Assembly (NCBI GenBank): GCA_038363925.1
Contig: JAQQWL010000005.1
Span: 2,604,001 to 2,668,000, forward strand
From: Apiospora phragmitis
Lineage: Eukaryota; Ascomycota; Sordariomycetes; Amphisphaeriales; Apiosporaceae
DNA: 64,000 nt
Direction of reading: 5' to 3'
Shown: positions 12,491-24,704 of the stretch, piece after piece
Layout: the number at the start of each line of letters is the position of its first letter
Position numbering within the stretch: position 1 is the stretch's first letter
Position numbers and translations under genes: made by a program
Notes under the pieces: model-generated
Databases searched by the model: none
What the model saw: the letters and a program-made list of their open reading frames with translations, nothing else
Told to the model about the DNA's origin: nothing

Positions 12491-13083
12491 TATAACGAAC
12501 GCTATCTAAATTTTAAAAGAAACCTAGTAAGATATATTAAGGTTTATATTTAATAATATAAAAAAGTATTTAAATATGCGATAAAAGCTCACTTTTATCG
12601 GTATAATATATAATAGCTATAAAAATAAAAGTAATTAAAATATATAAATTAAAAAAGGTTTATAATAAAATCGTTAAGGTTATTTATTTTATTAATAAAT
12701 TAAATTAATACTTAAATTAATTATTAAAATAAAAAATATTTATATAAAATATATAAAAAACGTTCGTAATTATATATTTAATCCTTTTTTTATTAATTTT
12801 TTTAAATCTCGTAAATCTCGCGAAATCCTCGAGATCTAGATCTCGAGATCTCGGCGCGATCCCGAGATCCGTTACGTAACCTCTATTTTTCCTTCGTAAA
12901 GATATTTACGCGTCTTATAATCGCCCGGGGCGGTATCGCGTTAAGCGGTCGGTTATAGAGTATAAATAAGTTTATATTAATAGTTTTATTAATATTAATA
13001 ATATTATAACCTAATCGAGGTATAATAATTCCGTACCGGTGGTTTTATAGGTTTAAACCGCATGATTAGGCTAGGTCGTAATA
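12491..13083 (-). repeat. LTR C (5' LTR of El2), about 593 bp
   Basis: Same termini as LTR B (TATAACGAAC ... GTCGTAATA). Followed at 13084 by the target duplication. Confidence 0.8.
12828..12847. repeat. Perfect 20-bp palindrome in LTR C
   Basis: CTCGAGATCTAGATCTCGAG. Compared with LTR B the CCGG centre is CTAG, i.e. one C-to-T change on each strand, so symmetry is preserved. Confidence 0.85.
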
Positions 13084-13088
13084 ATTCG
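13084..13088. repeat. Right copy of 5-bp target-site duplication ATTCG
   Basis: Matches 5555-5559. The gag sequence of El1 resumes here (ATTCGGTTAGTTTACCG). Confidence 0.75.
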
Positions 13089-14010
13089 GTTAGTTTACCG
13101 TTATTATCCGCCTTACTTTTCGCGGCGTCGTTTGTATATACAAGTATCGATCTTGATCGTAAGCTTTATATACGAAAAGAAATTATCGGGGGTGTCGAGC
13201 CGGTTAAATTTATTCTTAATATTCTCTTTTAATCCTTAATAATATATTATAATTTTAATAGCTTTAATATAATTTAATCGAGTTATAATATATCGAAATT
13301 CGGCGGTATAAAAAGCGGCTGATCCTTTTTATTTAAGAGTTTTAAGCTCTCTTTTTACTTATCGTTTTTTATCGGGGTTTTAGAAAAGTAACTTAAGGGC
13401 GTCCTAAAAGCTATCGTAACTTCCGAAAATACGTTATACCTCTGTGCGGCATAGTTCGATTTACTAGTCATTTTTTATAAGTTTATCGAGGTAGGGTTCG
13501 AACTAAGCGAGTGTTTTATTTTTAAAAAACGAGGCGGCGTAGACGACTCGTTAAGTAGGGTTTTCGAATATTCCTTCGTAAAACCGCTAATAGGCCTTAA
13601 CCTGAACGAGGAATTCTCGGAGGTTCCCGCTCGTTCTATTAAATAGCGTAGGTGAACTAATTTTTATTCCTTTTTTTAAAGCGATAAGGGTTTAAATAAT
13701 ATTAACGGCGGTACGGAGGAGACGTACTTCTTTGCGTAGCTTATCGATATCGGGTATTTATTTTAAGTTTTTCTTTATTAAAAAAGTATTACGTTTTTTT
13801 TTAAACTTAGCGTAATAATATTAATAGTTAGCGCTTTTTTATTTAAGCTTTTTAATTCGCTTAATTAACGCTTAACGGGTAAGGCCGTTATTATTATCGT
13901 CGTTATTTACCTCTATAGCGGGGTTTCGCTAAGGGGTATTTGCGATAATAATAAAGGTCTTCTCGTAGCGAGGGGTATTATTAAGTCTAGGTATAAATAT
14001 AGTTTTTATA
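13084..14010 (-). pseudogene. El1 gag remnant
   Basis: Minus-strand Gag relic collinear with the El2 gag from its RRRE(K) end to the N-terminal leader. It is riddled with stops. The C-terminal end of Gag lies on the other side of El2, left of 5559. Confidence 0.6.
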
Positions 14011-14066
14011 AGTATTATTATTTAAAGGTTTAAGTAATAACTCGTAAAAATAAAGAGTAATTAAAA

Positions 14067-14649
14067 TATAACGAACATTATTAAAAGTTTAAATAAAAAC
14101 CTAATAAAATATACCGAAAGGTTTATATTTAATAATACGAAAGAGTATTTAAACGTACGACAGAAGTCCGCTTTTATCGATATAATATATAATAGCCGTA
14201 GGATAAAGAAAGCTAATTAAAGTGCGTTTAATTTAAAAATATTTATAATAAAATCGTTAAGGCTATTTATTTTATTAATAAATTAAATTAATACTTAAAT
14301 TAATTATTAAAATAAAAAGTATTTATATAAAATATATAAGAAACGTTCATAGTTATATATCTAATCCCTCTTTTATTAATCCCTTTAAATCTCATAGATC
14401 TCCGAGATCCTCGAGATCCGTCACGTAACCTCCGCCCTTACTTTTCCTTTACGAGGATATTCATTCGTCCCATAGTTATTCGAAGGCGGTATCGCGTTAA
14501 GTAACGGTCGGTTATAAGGTATAAGCGCGCTTATATTAATATAGCTAGCGGTTTTATAGGTATTAATAGTATCGTAACCTGGTCGGGGTATAGTAATTCC
14601 GTGCCGGTAACGTATAGGTCTAGCTGTATAATTAGGCTAGGTCGTAATA
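14067..14649 (-). repeat. LTR D (5' LTR of El1), about 583 bp
   Basis: Termini TATAACGAAC ... GTCGTAATA. Carries a shortened version of the GAGATC-rich insert (about 14385-14420). Confidence 0.78.
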
Positions 14650-15127
14650 TTAAAGTAATATATTTTATTAATAAATTAAATTAATACTTAAATTAATTAT
14701 TAAAATAAAGAATATTTATATAAAATATAAAAGGAAACGTTCGTAATTATATATCTAATCCCTCCTTTATTAATTTTTTTAAATCACGTCGCGAATTAGT
14801 AATCCGTTCCGGTTAACTTACCGGGAGCGTCGTAATCCCGTAACTCGTGGATTACCGGGAGCGTCGTAATTCCGTAGCTCGTGGATTACCGGGAACGTCG
14901 TGATCCTGTCGCTCGTTACGTAATTCCTATTAGGTGCCTATCTTCCTTATAGTTTACCGTGAGGTTTTTATATTAAACGCCCGTTAATCGCAAAGTATAA
15001 ATAAATTTATATTAATATAATTAATAATTTTATCGGTATTAATAATATTATAACCTTACCGGGGTATAGTAATTTTATACCGATATTTTTTATAGGTTTA
15101 ATCGTATAATTAAGCTAGGTCGTAATA
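14650..15127 (-). repeat. LTR E (partial 3' LTR of El4)
   Basis: Aligns with LTR F from about 21753 onward and ends GTCGTAATA. The missing left portion should lie beyond the window start if El1 is nested here. The candidate target duplication is TTAAA (14650-14654). Confidence 0.65.
14818..14919. repeat. 34-bp tandem repeat, three units, in LTR E
   Basis: Three units of the form TTACCGGGAGCGTCGTRATC followed by a CCGTARCTCGTGGA tail. The same array is at 21921-22022 in LTR F. GC-rich in an AT-rich block. Confidence 0.8.
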
Positions 15128-15143
15128 TTATCCTTCTTTTTTT
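15128..15143 (-). other. Polypurine tract of El4
   Basis: Minus-strand purine run next to LTR E, as in El1 and El2. Confidence 0.5.
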
Positions 15144-15439
15144 AATTACTTTATTCTTAAAGCGCTAGGTCTTATAAGTACCCTAGTTTTCTTATTTTAT
15201 TAAGTTTAATAAATCTTTTCTTTATTTATTACTTTTATTATAATATTTATTTATTATAATATTTAATCGTATGAGAAGTTTTTTATTAAAGTTTATAAGC
15301 GTTCTTCTTTTCGTAATTATATTATTTTTAACGGCCGATCCACCGATATGCCTTATTCGTATTATTTTAAAAATAAAAAGCCGAATTATTATATTATTAA
15401 CCGTTTTTCTCGTTACGAGGAGTACGTAAATTACGGCCG

Positions 15440-15740
15440 TTAATACGATAATTTTTTAATAGCTTTTTCTTTAAAGAAAGGTTTAACGTAATAACGTAAA
15501 CTAGATACGGATAAAGAGGAGGCGGGCGAGAAATTATTATCGCTTTATTCCGAATTAATTAAATTATAGTCCTAACTTACCGAGGTAGCTAAGCGCCTTT
15601 CAAAGATTCGGAAAATTCGTCGGAGGGTAAAAAAGCGGGGCTCTAATTTATTTAGTTAGGGTATAAAGGAGCTGAATAAAGAGGATGACGTTCTTTTTAC
15701 CTTAGAAAGTTATAAGAACTATTTAATAAGCGACCTTTAA
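15440..15740 (+). pseudogene. Antisense coiled-coil ORF at the 3' end of El4
   Basis: Plus-strand reading with a KLDTDKEEAGEKLLSLYSEL-like start, then TEVAKRLSKIRKIRRRVKKR and GIKELNKEDDVLFTLES. It has the same position and layout as the frames in El1 and El2 but is diverged. A few stops interrupt it; both ends are uncertain. Confidence 0.45.
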
Positions 15741-15849
15741 TATATAAGTGTCCTTATAAATATTAATTAATCCTTTTTTAGTTTAATAGATTTTAGGGAT
15801 TTAGGCCCTTTAGTATTTTTTAAGGTTTTTATCGTTTAAACTTCTAAAG

Positions 15850-18800
15850 TTCTTTAGCGGCGTTTTCTAGGTGTTTCTTAAGTTCCTAAGTGTTATCTTC
15901 TAGTAGGTAACCCTTCTACTAGACGAGGTATTTCTACTTTCGGCCGATCCTTTTTTTATTAATAATCTTTTCGACTTCGTATTCGTGCTAATCTGGTTCG
16001 ACTTCTAATTAAGTATCGAGTACTACGTGTACTAAGGCTAGCTCGAGTAAGGAAATATAGAATATTAGGTGTATCCTTATATTTTTAAGTAGTAATAAGT
16101 AATAGTTAATTTTTAAAATAACTTTTACGATTTTAAATAGTCCGATCTTTTTAAAGTTTAATTTATCGCTAGGTCGTTAAGTTTTAATATATCGCTGTAA
16201 AAGGTAAACTTTTTCTCCCTTTTTAAAAGTTAATCCCTTTAATTTTATTTAATCGGCGTATTTCTTTATTCTTTTTTAAAGGAAGGCGAGGTTTTATTAT
16301 AGCGCGGCTTAGAATTTTTTTAATTTTTCGATTTAAATAGTTATAACCGGTACTAACTCTCTTTTTAAGGGTTTCCTAACGATCTCGAGATTGTACCCGT
16401 AATTTATTTAAAATAACGATATACGTATCGCCTCGTTATTTATGCTATTATAGGTATATTATATTATTAGTAATAGCGACACCTAATTATTTTATTCGTA
16501 ATTAATATAGTATCGTAAGTATTATTTTAAAGTCTAGTTTATACGTTTAGTTTAGTTATCCGTTTAGGGATAGTAGGCCGTGAATAATTTATGTTTAATA
16601 CCGAGTTACGTTATAAGCGATTTTTAAAATTTAGTAGTGAATAGTTTATTTCGATCCGAGATGATCGTCTCTAGCAGTCCGTGTTAGTTAACGATAGTAT
16701 AGAGGAACGTATAGGTAAGGTTATTAATATTACTTAACTCTATATAGAGGAGGAAATAGGCGTACTTCGTGAGCTAGTCGGTGGTTACTAAAATGTTATC
16801 GTACTTAGCCTTGGTTAGTAGTTCCTCGGAGGCTGGCAGTTTAATTATGAAGTTTAGCGCGATGGTTTTTTAGGCTCTGTCCGGCGGTAAAATCGGTTAT
16901 AGTTCTTCGTAAGGTTTATATCTAGTGGTTTTAATTTTGTTATATAGGTCGTATTTACTGATTACCTTAGCTATAAAGGGCTTTAAGTTCTTATAATCGA
17001 ATTACTTAGTAATTCGTTTTTAAGTTTTAAAGACTCTTTAATATTTATATATAAGGTGCTCGTGGAATTCCTTAACGAATTCCTCGCGGAAGGGTTCCGG
17101 GATATGGATCTTACCGTGATAGTATAGGATCCCTTTTTTGATATCGAGTCCGTCCCTTGCTTAATCGGCGAAGTTCGGGGTTTTAAGGGCGTATCCTTTA
17201 AACTTAATAACCTATTTATTATAACATTAAACTTAATTAGTAACGTTTAGCTACCGGGGTAATATTAGGTTATTATTTTAGTCTTATATAAAAATAATAC
17301 GTATTTCGGGTAATACCTCCTCTTAATAATCCGGTCGTTAGTTTAAGGCGTCGGCCTTTCTATTCTCGTTACTTTTTTTATAAATAATAACGAAATTAAA
17401 TCTTAATAAGAATTCGGACTATTATATTTATTATTTATTTAACTTTTTCGTAATAATAAACGTAATAAGGTTTTTATAATTAATATAAACCTTTATTAAT
17501 TTTATTATTCCGCTAAAATAATATCTCTATTTTTTAAAGGCTTTAATAATAGTTATTAATTCTTTATTATAAATTTAATAATTAAGCTCTAGTTTATTTA
17601 ATTTTTTTAAAAAAAATATAATAAGGTGCGACTTTCCGTTATCGTCCTGTTAACTTAGTTACTTTCCGATCGTATAGTTCGATACGTCGGTCTCGATTTT
17701 AAAGGGTTTAGTTAAATTTATTACGCGAAGTATTAGTTCGTTAAGGATTCGTTCTTTTATTACTTAGAAGGCGGTTTTTTCCGCTTCCCTTTACTTAAAT
17801 AATTCGTTTTTCTTTATTAGGTTCGTAAAGGGTATCGCTAACCTGCTAAATCCCGGGACAAAGATCTAATAATAATTAATTAATTTTAAAAAGGATCTAA
17901 CTTTTATAGCGTTTATAGGTATAGGCTACTCCTTAATTATTACGATTTTTAATTACTTTATTTATATTTCTCCGGGGATATTATGTATTTTACGAACGTA
18001 ATTATTCGTTAATAGAACTCGCTTTTTTTAGGTTTATTAATAGATTAGTATCCTATAGTTTTTAGAGTATTAATTTTACGTGCTTTCTATACTATTTTTC
18101 GTTTTCGGAATAAATAAGGATATTATCGAGGTATATTATAACGAATTTATTAAGGTATTCGCGTAGGATATAATTAATTATTAATTAAAAGTTAGTTAAC
18201 GCGTTAATTAATTTAAACGGTATAACTTAGTATTCGAAATATTTATATTTCGTTCAGAACGCGGTTTTCTATTCTTTTCCTTTTTTAATACGGATTAGGT
18301 TATATATATTAAAGAAATTAAGTATTATAAAGATTTTAGCGTGTAATAGTTTATTCCGTAAGTTATTAATTAAGGGTAAAGGGTACCGGTTTTTAATAAT
18401 AATTTCGTTAAGCTTTTAATAATCGATATATATACGTTATTTAGGTTTCTCGTCCTTGCTTTTTTTTAGAATAAAAAGGATAGGGAAGCCTGTTAGCGAT
18501 ATAGATAGTTATATAATTCCTTTCTCGAGGTTCTCCGTAATATACTCTTTTAGGGCCCGTTCGTATTCCTGGTTAAGTTTATATATAGGTATGAATAGGG
18601 GTTCCTTCCTATTTTTGAGGGGTATCTCGTAATTTTACCGTGTGTAAAGCGGTAAGCCTGTTTTTAGTTTTTTATTAAAGAGGGTTTCGAATTACCGGTA
18701 TTTTTTTAGTATAATCGTTATAACGTTCGGTTTAGGTTTTTTAGTAATAATATATATTTTAAGTATTTTAGGTTTATTAAGGGATTACTTTTTAGATCGC

Positions 18801-20570
18801 TACTTATCGATTAAACTTTTTTTTAATATATTTTATTAAAATTAGCCTGTTTTTTAATTAATTTTAAAATTATTTACCCGTAATTAAGGTATTTTTAAAA
18901 TTATATTGTATTTTGCGACGTCCGTAATATTATACGTAATTCGTTCTTGACGTTTTTCGATATCGATTAGAAGGTTCGCGACTTCTTTTTATACTTCTTT
19001 ATTATTATAAGTTATAAGTTTTTTATTAACGGTTTTAAGTCGGTATAGGGCGTTTTTCTTTTATTATTCTAGTTTTAAGCGGTTAACGATTCGTAATGAG
19101 ATATAGTTTCTTTACGTTCCGTTATCGAGTAGTACTTTAATATAAACTCTTTTTATATTTATTATTAAGATAATATACTTATAAATCTTTTATTTATCCG
19201 TTATTTAGTATAAGGACTTCTTTTAGTCCGCTTGGTATTATTTTTTTATATTCGGCGGCGTTTATTTCTTAACCGATATTTTTTTAAGTAGGTAATAAAT
19301 TCTTACGACCGATTATTTTATCGTCGTTATCGTTCCCTCTTTTTTTTATAGGGGAGCTTTTTGATACGCCGGTGGAGGTGTTTTTATATTTTTCCCCGTG
19401 TGTAGTATTGTTCTTAGTATTTAAGATTCGGGTTTTTCGGGTAATTCGGAAATTTATTAAGTTTATTAAAGTTTATAAGCGCTTTATAAGTCTTTAATTA
19501 TAGTAAGGGGGTTTTTTTATTAGGTATATACCTATACGTTTTAAAAATATTAAGCGCTTTCCTTTAAACGTTTATAGGCTCGTAATTTTTCCTAGGCGTG
19601 TTCGAGGTACTGGTTCTCGAGATACTTTTTTTAATTCCGTCTTTTTAAATGGTATTTTCGTAGCTACCTTAAATCTTTTTATATTAATAGGTATGCGCAT
19701 CGTTTATCGGGGATCGACGTTTTAACCTTCTTGATTATGTAATCGGGGTGTAGGTTCGTGATAGCTCGTTTATTAATTCGTTAAGGAAACTATTTATTTT
19801 TAAGTTTCTTCGCGAAATATTTTATATAAGCGTTATATACGTATAAAGTCTATAAAAACGTGAAGTATGTTTTATTTATAAAAGAGATTCGGGGGTTATT
19901 ATTTACTGCGTAGTTACCGCGGACTCTTTAGGCGAATCCTGCCGTAATAAGTACTTAGCGCAGGTGTTTCGAATCCGGGTAAGGAATACCCGGGATAGCT
20001 AGCTATCCGTTATTTCTAAGATTTCTAAACTTAGTAATTTTTTTTACGAGTTCGTTTATTAATATACCGACTAGGCGTTTATAGCTTATCGGCTATTTTT
20101 TTTCGCTCGTAATATTTTCGGTAGAATCGCTTTTTTTATTATATATAGGGGCGCGTTCTCGGCTTATTATTACGAGGTTTTAATTATAACTACCTTTATT
20201 TCTAAGGGTTTTAAGGAATTATTCTGTTCCTTTTTTATTTATTAAGTAGAAGGTGTACTTATTATCGTAATAAGTTATTTAAAATAAATTATCATAATTA
20301 ATAATAACGCTATTTCTTTTAATAATTAATATAGGGGTATCCTCGCTTTATATAGCGTTAACGTATTATCTTTTAAGGATTTTCTAATAATCCTTCCTTA
20401 GGGCTCGGTATTTTCGAAAGTAATACCCTTTCTTCTAATAGTTATAATAAGTAACGTTTTATTTTTTATCGTTCTTATCGTATTTAGTAGCATTAAAATT
20501 TATAAGTCTATTATAATAGCTATACGCGGTAATATTCTTCGGCTATATATTATAATAATAACTCGGTTAT
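15850..20570 (-). pseudogene. El4 pol remnant
   Basis: Degraded minus-strand pol aligned by eye with El1 and El2. The reverse transcriptase box reads IIYLDNILIYS at about 18122-18133. Stops in all frames. Confidence 0.6.
18122..18133 (-). other. Mutated reverse transcriptase box YLDN, El4
   Basis: Minus-strand TAC CTC GAT AAT: the second catalytic Asp codon is now Asn (G-to-A, as RIP on the opposite strand gives). The enzyme would be inactive. Confidence 0.75.
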
Positions 20571-21500
20571 TCTGTATTAGCCTGGATTCGATTAATTTAT
20601 CGTTACTGTCCGCCTTATTTTTCGCGGCGTCGTTCGTATATACGAGTATCGATCTTGATCGTGAGCTCTATATACGAAAAGAAATTATCGGGGGTATTAA
20701 GCCGGCTAAGTTTATTTTTAACGTCCTTTTTTAATCCTCGGTAATATATTATAATTTTAATAGCTTCGGTATAGTTTAGTCGAGTTATGATATATCGGAA
20801 TTCGGCGGTATAAAAAGCGGCTAATCCTTTTTATTTAAAAGTTTTAAGCTTTTTTTTATTTATCGTTTTTTATCGGGGTTTTAAAAAAGTAATTTAAAAG
20901 CGTCCTCGAAGCTATCGTAACTTCCGGAAATACGTTATACTTTTATACGGTATAGTTCGACTTACTAGTTATTTTTTACAAGTTCGTTAAAATAAGGTTC
21001 GAACTAAGTAAATACTTTATTTTTAAAGAACGAAGCGGCGTAGATAACTCGCTAAGTAGGGTTTTCGAATATTCTTTTATAAAACCGGTAATAAGCTTTG
21101 ATTTAAATAAGGAATCCTCGGAAGTTCCCGTTCGTTCCGTCGAATAGCGTAGGTGAATTAATTTTTATTCCCTTTTTTAAAGCGATAAGGGTTTAAATAA
21201 TATTAGCGGCGGTATAAAAGAGATATACTTTTTCGCGTAGCTCGTTAATATCGGGTGTTTATTTTAAGTTTTCTTTTATTAAAAGGGCGTTACGTTTTTT
21301 TCGAGCTTAATATAATAATATTAATAATTAACGCTTTTTTATTTAAGTTTCTTAATTCGTTTAATTAATACTTAACGGGTAAGGCCGTTATTATTATCGT
21401 CGCTATTTATTTTTATAGCGGGATCTCGTTAAGGGGTATTTACGGTGGTAATAAAAGCCTTCCCGTAGCGAGGGGTATTACTAGGCTTAGGGGTAAATAT
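20570..21500 (-). pseudogene. El4 gag remnant
   Basis: Minus-strand relic collinear with the El2 gag; plus-strand text near 20587-20690 closely matches 11515-11625. It is not interrupted at the ATTCG site, which supports the nested-insertion reading for El1/El2. Confidence 0.6.
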
Positions 21501-21565
21501 ATTTTTTATAAGTATTATTATTTAAGGGTTTAAGTAGTAATTTATAAAAATAAGAGTAATTAAAA

Positions 21566-22230
21566 TATAATAAACGTTATTAAAAGTTTAAATAAAAACT
21601 TAATAAAACGTACCGAAAGGTTTATATTTAATAATACGAGAAAGTATTTAAATATATAATAAAAGTCCGCTTTTATCGATATAATATATAATAATTATAA
21701 AAATAAATATAATATAAAAAAGTAAACGATAAAGTTATTTATAATAAAATTATTAAAATAATATATTTTATTAATAAATTAAATTAATACTTAAATTAAT
21801 TATTAAAATAAAAAATATTTATATAAAATATAAGAGGAAACGTTTATAATTATATATCTAATCCTTCCTTTACTAATTTCTTTAGATCACGTCGCGAATT
21901 AGTGATCCGTTCCGGTTGGCTTACCGGGAGCGTCGTGATCCCGTAGCTCGTGGATTACCGGGAGCGTCGTAATCCCGTAACTCGTGGATCACCGGGAGCG
22001 TCGTGATCCTGTTACTCGTTACGTGACTCCCGTTAGGTGCCCATCCTCCCCATGGTTTACCGTAGGGTCTCTATATTAGGCGCCCGTCGGTCGCGGAGTA
22101 TAGGTGAGCTTATATTAATATAGCTAATAGCTCTGTCGGTATTAGTAATATTATAACCTTGCCGGGGTATAATAGTTCCGTACCGATACTTTTTATGGGT
22201 CTGGTCGTATAATTAAGCTAGGTCGTAATA
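21566..22230 (-). repeat. LTR F (5' LTR of El4), about 665 bp
   Basis: Begins TATAATAAAC (TATAACGAAC in other copies) and ends GTCGTAATA. Longer than the El1/El2 LTRs mainly because of the 34-bp repeat array. Confidence 0.75.
21921..22022. repeat. 34-bp tandem repeat, three units, in LTR F
   Basis: Same array as 14818-14919. The third unit has diverged at its end. Confidence 0.82.
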
Positions 22231-23699
22231 CGTACGTTTTTATTATTATATGTTATAAATCCTTTATTAACGGTTTTAAATTAATATAAGGCGTTTTTTT
22301 CCTACTATTTTAAGGCTAGGTTATTAACGATTCGTAATAAAATATAATTATTTTACGCTCCGCTATTTAATAGCGCTCGAATAATAATTCTTTTTATTTC
22401 GACTATTAATATAATATAATCGTAAATATTTTAATTATTTATTATAAAATATAAGGATTTATTATATCTCGTTAAGTATCGTTTTTTTATAACCGGCGGA
22501 AGTCGTTTTTTAACCGCTATAATAGGTTTCGTTTATCGGTTATTCGTTAATAGCGACGGATTTATGCGTACGGTGCCTTGTAATCGTACGGTAATGGCGG
22601 TGTTTAAGATCCTATTATTATAGCAGGTCTCTTAACTTAAGAGTTTTAGGTATTTTAAAAGCATTATACGTTTTCTTTAAGCGTTTAATAAGTTCGTAAC
22701 TTTTTTTAAACGTGCTATAAATATTTATTATTAATATAGTTTTTTTAATCTTATTTTTTTAAGTAGTATTCTCGAGATTATTATAAAGTCTTTTTAATTA
22801 ATAAATAAGCTCGTTAAAAGTTAAGTATAATCGTTTTAACTTTTTTAATAAAGTAGTCGAAGTATGATTACTTAATTAAGTATTTATTAATCTTTTTAAA
22901 AAATTATTTCTTTTTAAGCTTTTTTATTAAGTACTTAGTGTAATTATTATAAATATAGTCGATTTAAACGAGTAAAAAGTAGTTATTATATATTAATAAA
23001 ATTTTAAAGTTATTATTAATAACGTAATTTCCTTTTACTCTTTATTCGAGTTTATATATAATAAGTACTTACCGCAGTTTTCGTAATTCGAAAAGTATAA
23101 CTTCGAGGATCGCTAGCTATTCGTCAATATTTAAGTTTCGAGGTTTCGCTATTTCGGTAGCAAGTTTTAACGTAGGCAGCTTAATAAGCCGTTTAAGGTT
23201 ATTTAGTCGTTATTTATCGCGGACTAGGCGGTTTTTAAGGTTTTTATTTCCGTTATTATTCTCGCTACTTTTTTTATTATAGTTAAGTTATCGTTATATT
23301 ATTATAAGGGTACGCGTGATACTTTACCGTCTAAGGGTTTTAAGGAACTATTTCGTCCTTTTTTTATTTATTAAATAGTCGTGGTAACTATCGTCGTAAT
23401 AAGTTATCTAAAATAAGCTGTTATAAAGCACATTTAACGTGTTATTAACGCTACTTTTTTTAATAGCTATAAAGGTTAATCGTTTATTAATAATATTAAT
23501 TTATCGCCTATCCGAAACTTTTTAAAAATCTTTCTTTAAAAATTAATAATCTCGGGTAAAGTGTCCCTATTTTTAATAGTTATAATAAATAATATTTTAT
23601 TTCTTATCGTACTTATTATATTTAGTAACATTAAGGTTTATAAGTTTACTATAATAATTATACGCCGTATTATTTTTTAATAATATATTATTATAATAA

Positions 23700-24650
23700 C
23701 GTAATTATCTTATATTAGTTTAAACTCGACTAATCTACCGTTATTACCCGCCCTACTTCTCGCGGCGTCGTTCGTATATACGAATATCGATTTTAATAAT
23801 GAACTTTATATACGAAAAGAAATTATTAAGGTTATTAAGCCGGCTAAGTTTGTTTTTAATATTTTCTTTTAGCCCTTAATAATATATTATAATTTTCGTA
23901 GCTTTAATATAGTTTAATTAAATTATAATACGTTAGAACTTAGCGGTATAAAAGGCGGCTAATCTTTTTTACTTAGAAGTTTTTAATTCTTTTTCTACTT
24001 ATCGCTTTTCGTCGAGATTTTAAAAAAGTAATTTAAAAACTTATTTAAAGTTATTATAACTTTCGAAAATTCATTATACTTTTACGCGGTATAGCTTAAT
24101 TTATTAATTAATTTTTATTAATTTATTTAAATAAGGTTTAAACTAAGTAAATATTTTATTTTTAAAAAACGAGGCGGCGTAAATAAATCGTTAAGTAATA
24201 TTTTAAAATATTTTTTATAAAACTATTAATAAGTTTTAATTTAAATAAAAAATCTGCGAAGATTCTTATTTATTTCGTCGAAAGCTATTAAGGCGTTAAT
24301 TTTTATACCTCTTTTAAAAGTAATAAGGGTTTAAATAATATTAGCGGCGGTACGGAGGAGGCGTACTTCTTTACGTAGCTTATTAATATTTAATATTTAT
24401 TTTAAGGTATTCTTAGTTAAGAGTTCGTTACGTTTTTTTTCGAGCTTAATATAATAATATTAATAATTAGCGCTTTTTTATTTAAATTCTTTAATTTACT
24501 TAGTTAACGCTTATCGGGTAAGGTTATTATTATTATTATTATTATTTACTTTTATAGTGGGATTTTAATAAGAGGTGTTTATAATAGTAGGAAGGGCTTT
24601 CTTATAACGAGGGGTATTATTAAGTTTAAGCGTAAATATAATTCTTATAG
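23700..24650 (-). pseudogene. El5 gag remnant
   Basis: Minus-strand Gag relic aligned with El2 gag (for example 23740-23830 against 11515-11610). Heavily mutated with many stops. Confidence 0.55.
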
Positions 24651-24704
24651 GTATTATTATTTAAAGGTTTAAGTAATAACTCGTAAAAATAAAAGTGATT
24701 AAAA

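Larger units (their letters stand above)
5560..13083 (-). mobile_element. Complete nested Ty3/Gypsy element El2
   Basis: Complete-length LTR retrotransposon, about 7.5 kb, minus strand. It has LTR B (5560-6159), a polypurine tract (from 6160), pol with a YLDD motif at 9152-9163, gag (about 11500-12430) and LTR C (12491-13083). Both ends are flanked by ATTCG, so it is a single insertion into the gag of El1. Some stretches (about 10300-11100) are less AT-rich and keep short open frames, consistent with the youngest insertion in the stack. Stop codons remain frequent, so it is unlikely to be autonomous. Confidence 0.82.
13084..14649 (-). mobile_element. El1, right part (gag remainder plus 5' LTR)
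   Basis: Continuation of El1 after the El2 insertion: about 980 bp of gag and leader (13084-14066) and LTR D. The Gag-like reading on minus (YIEL...KID...YERR type) parallels El2 11500-12430. The junction matches exactly the point where El1 stops at 5559. Confidence 0.78.
14650..22230 (-). mobile_element. Ty3/Gypsy element El4 (left LTR truncated by El1 insertion)
   Basis: Minus-strand element with a partial 3' LTR (14650-15127), polypurine tract, antisense ORF region, pol with an altered YLDN motif (18122-18133), gag (about 20570-21500) and a full 5' LTR F (21566-22230). The left LTR starts in mid-LTR right where El1 ends, so I infer that El1 inserted into it. The LTRs carry a 34-bp tandem repeat absent from El1/El2, marking a different subfamily. 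Confidence 0.72.

Noticed and set aside
12438..12500. LTR starting at TGTTATTACTT (12438)
   Set aside because: The left end of LTR B at the target duplication shows that the LTR begins at TATAACGAAC; 12438-12490 is internal leader.
5555..13083. Tandem Gypsy array sharing single LTRs between units
   Set aside because: The matching ATTCG duplication and exact continuation of gag at 13084 favour a nested insertion.
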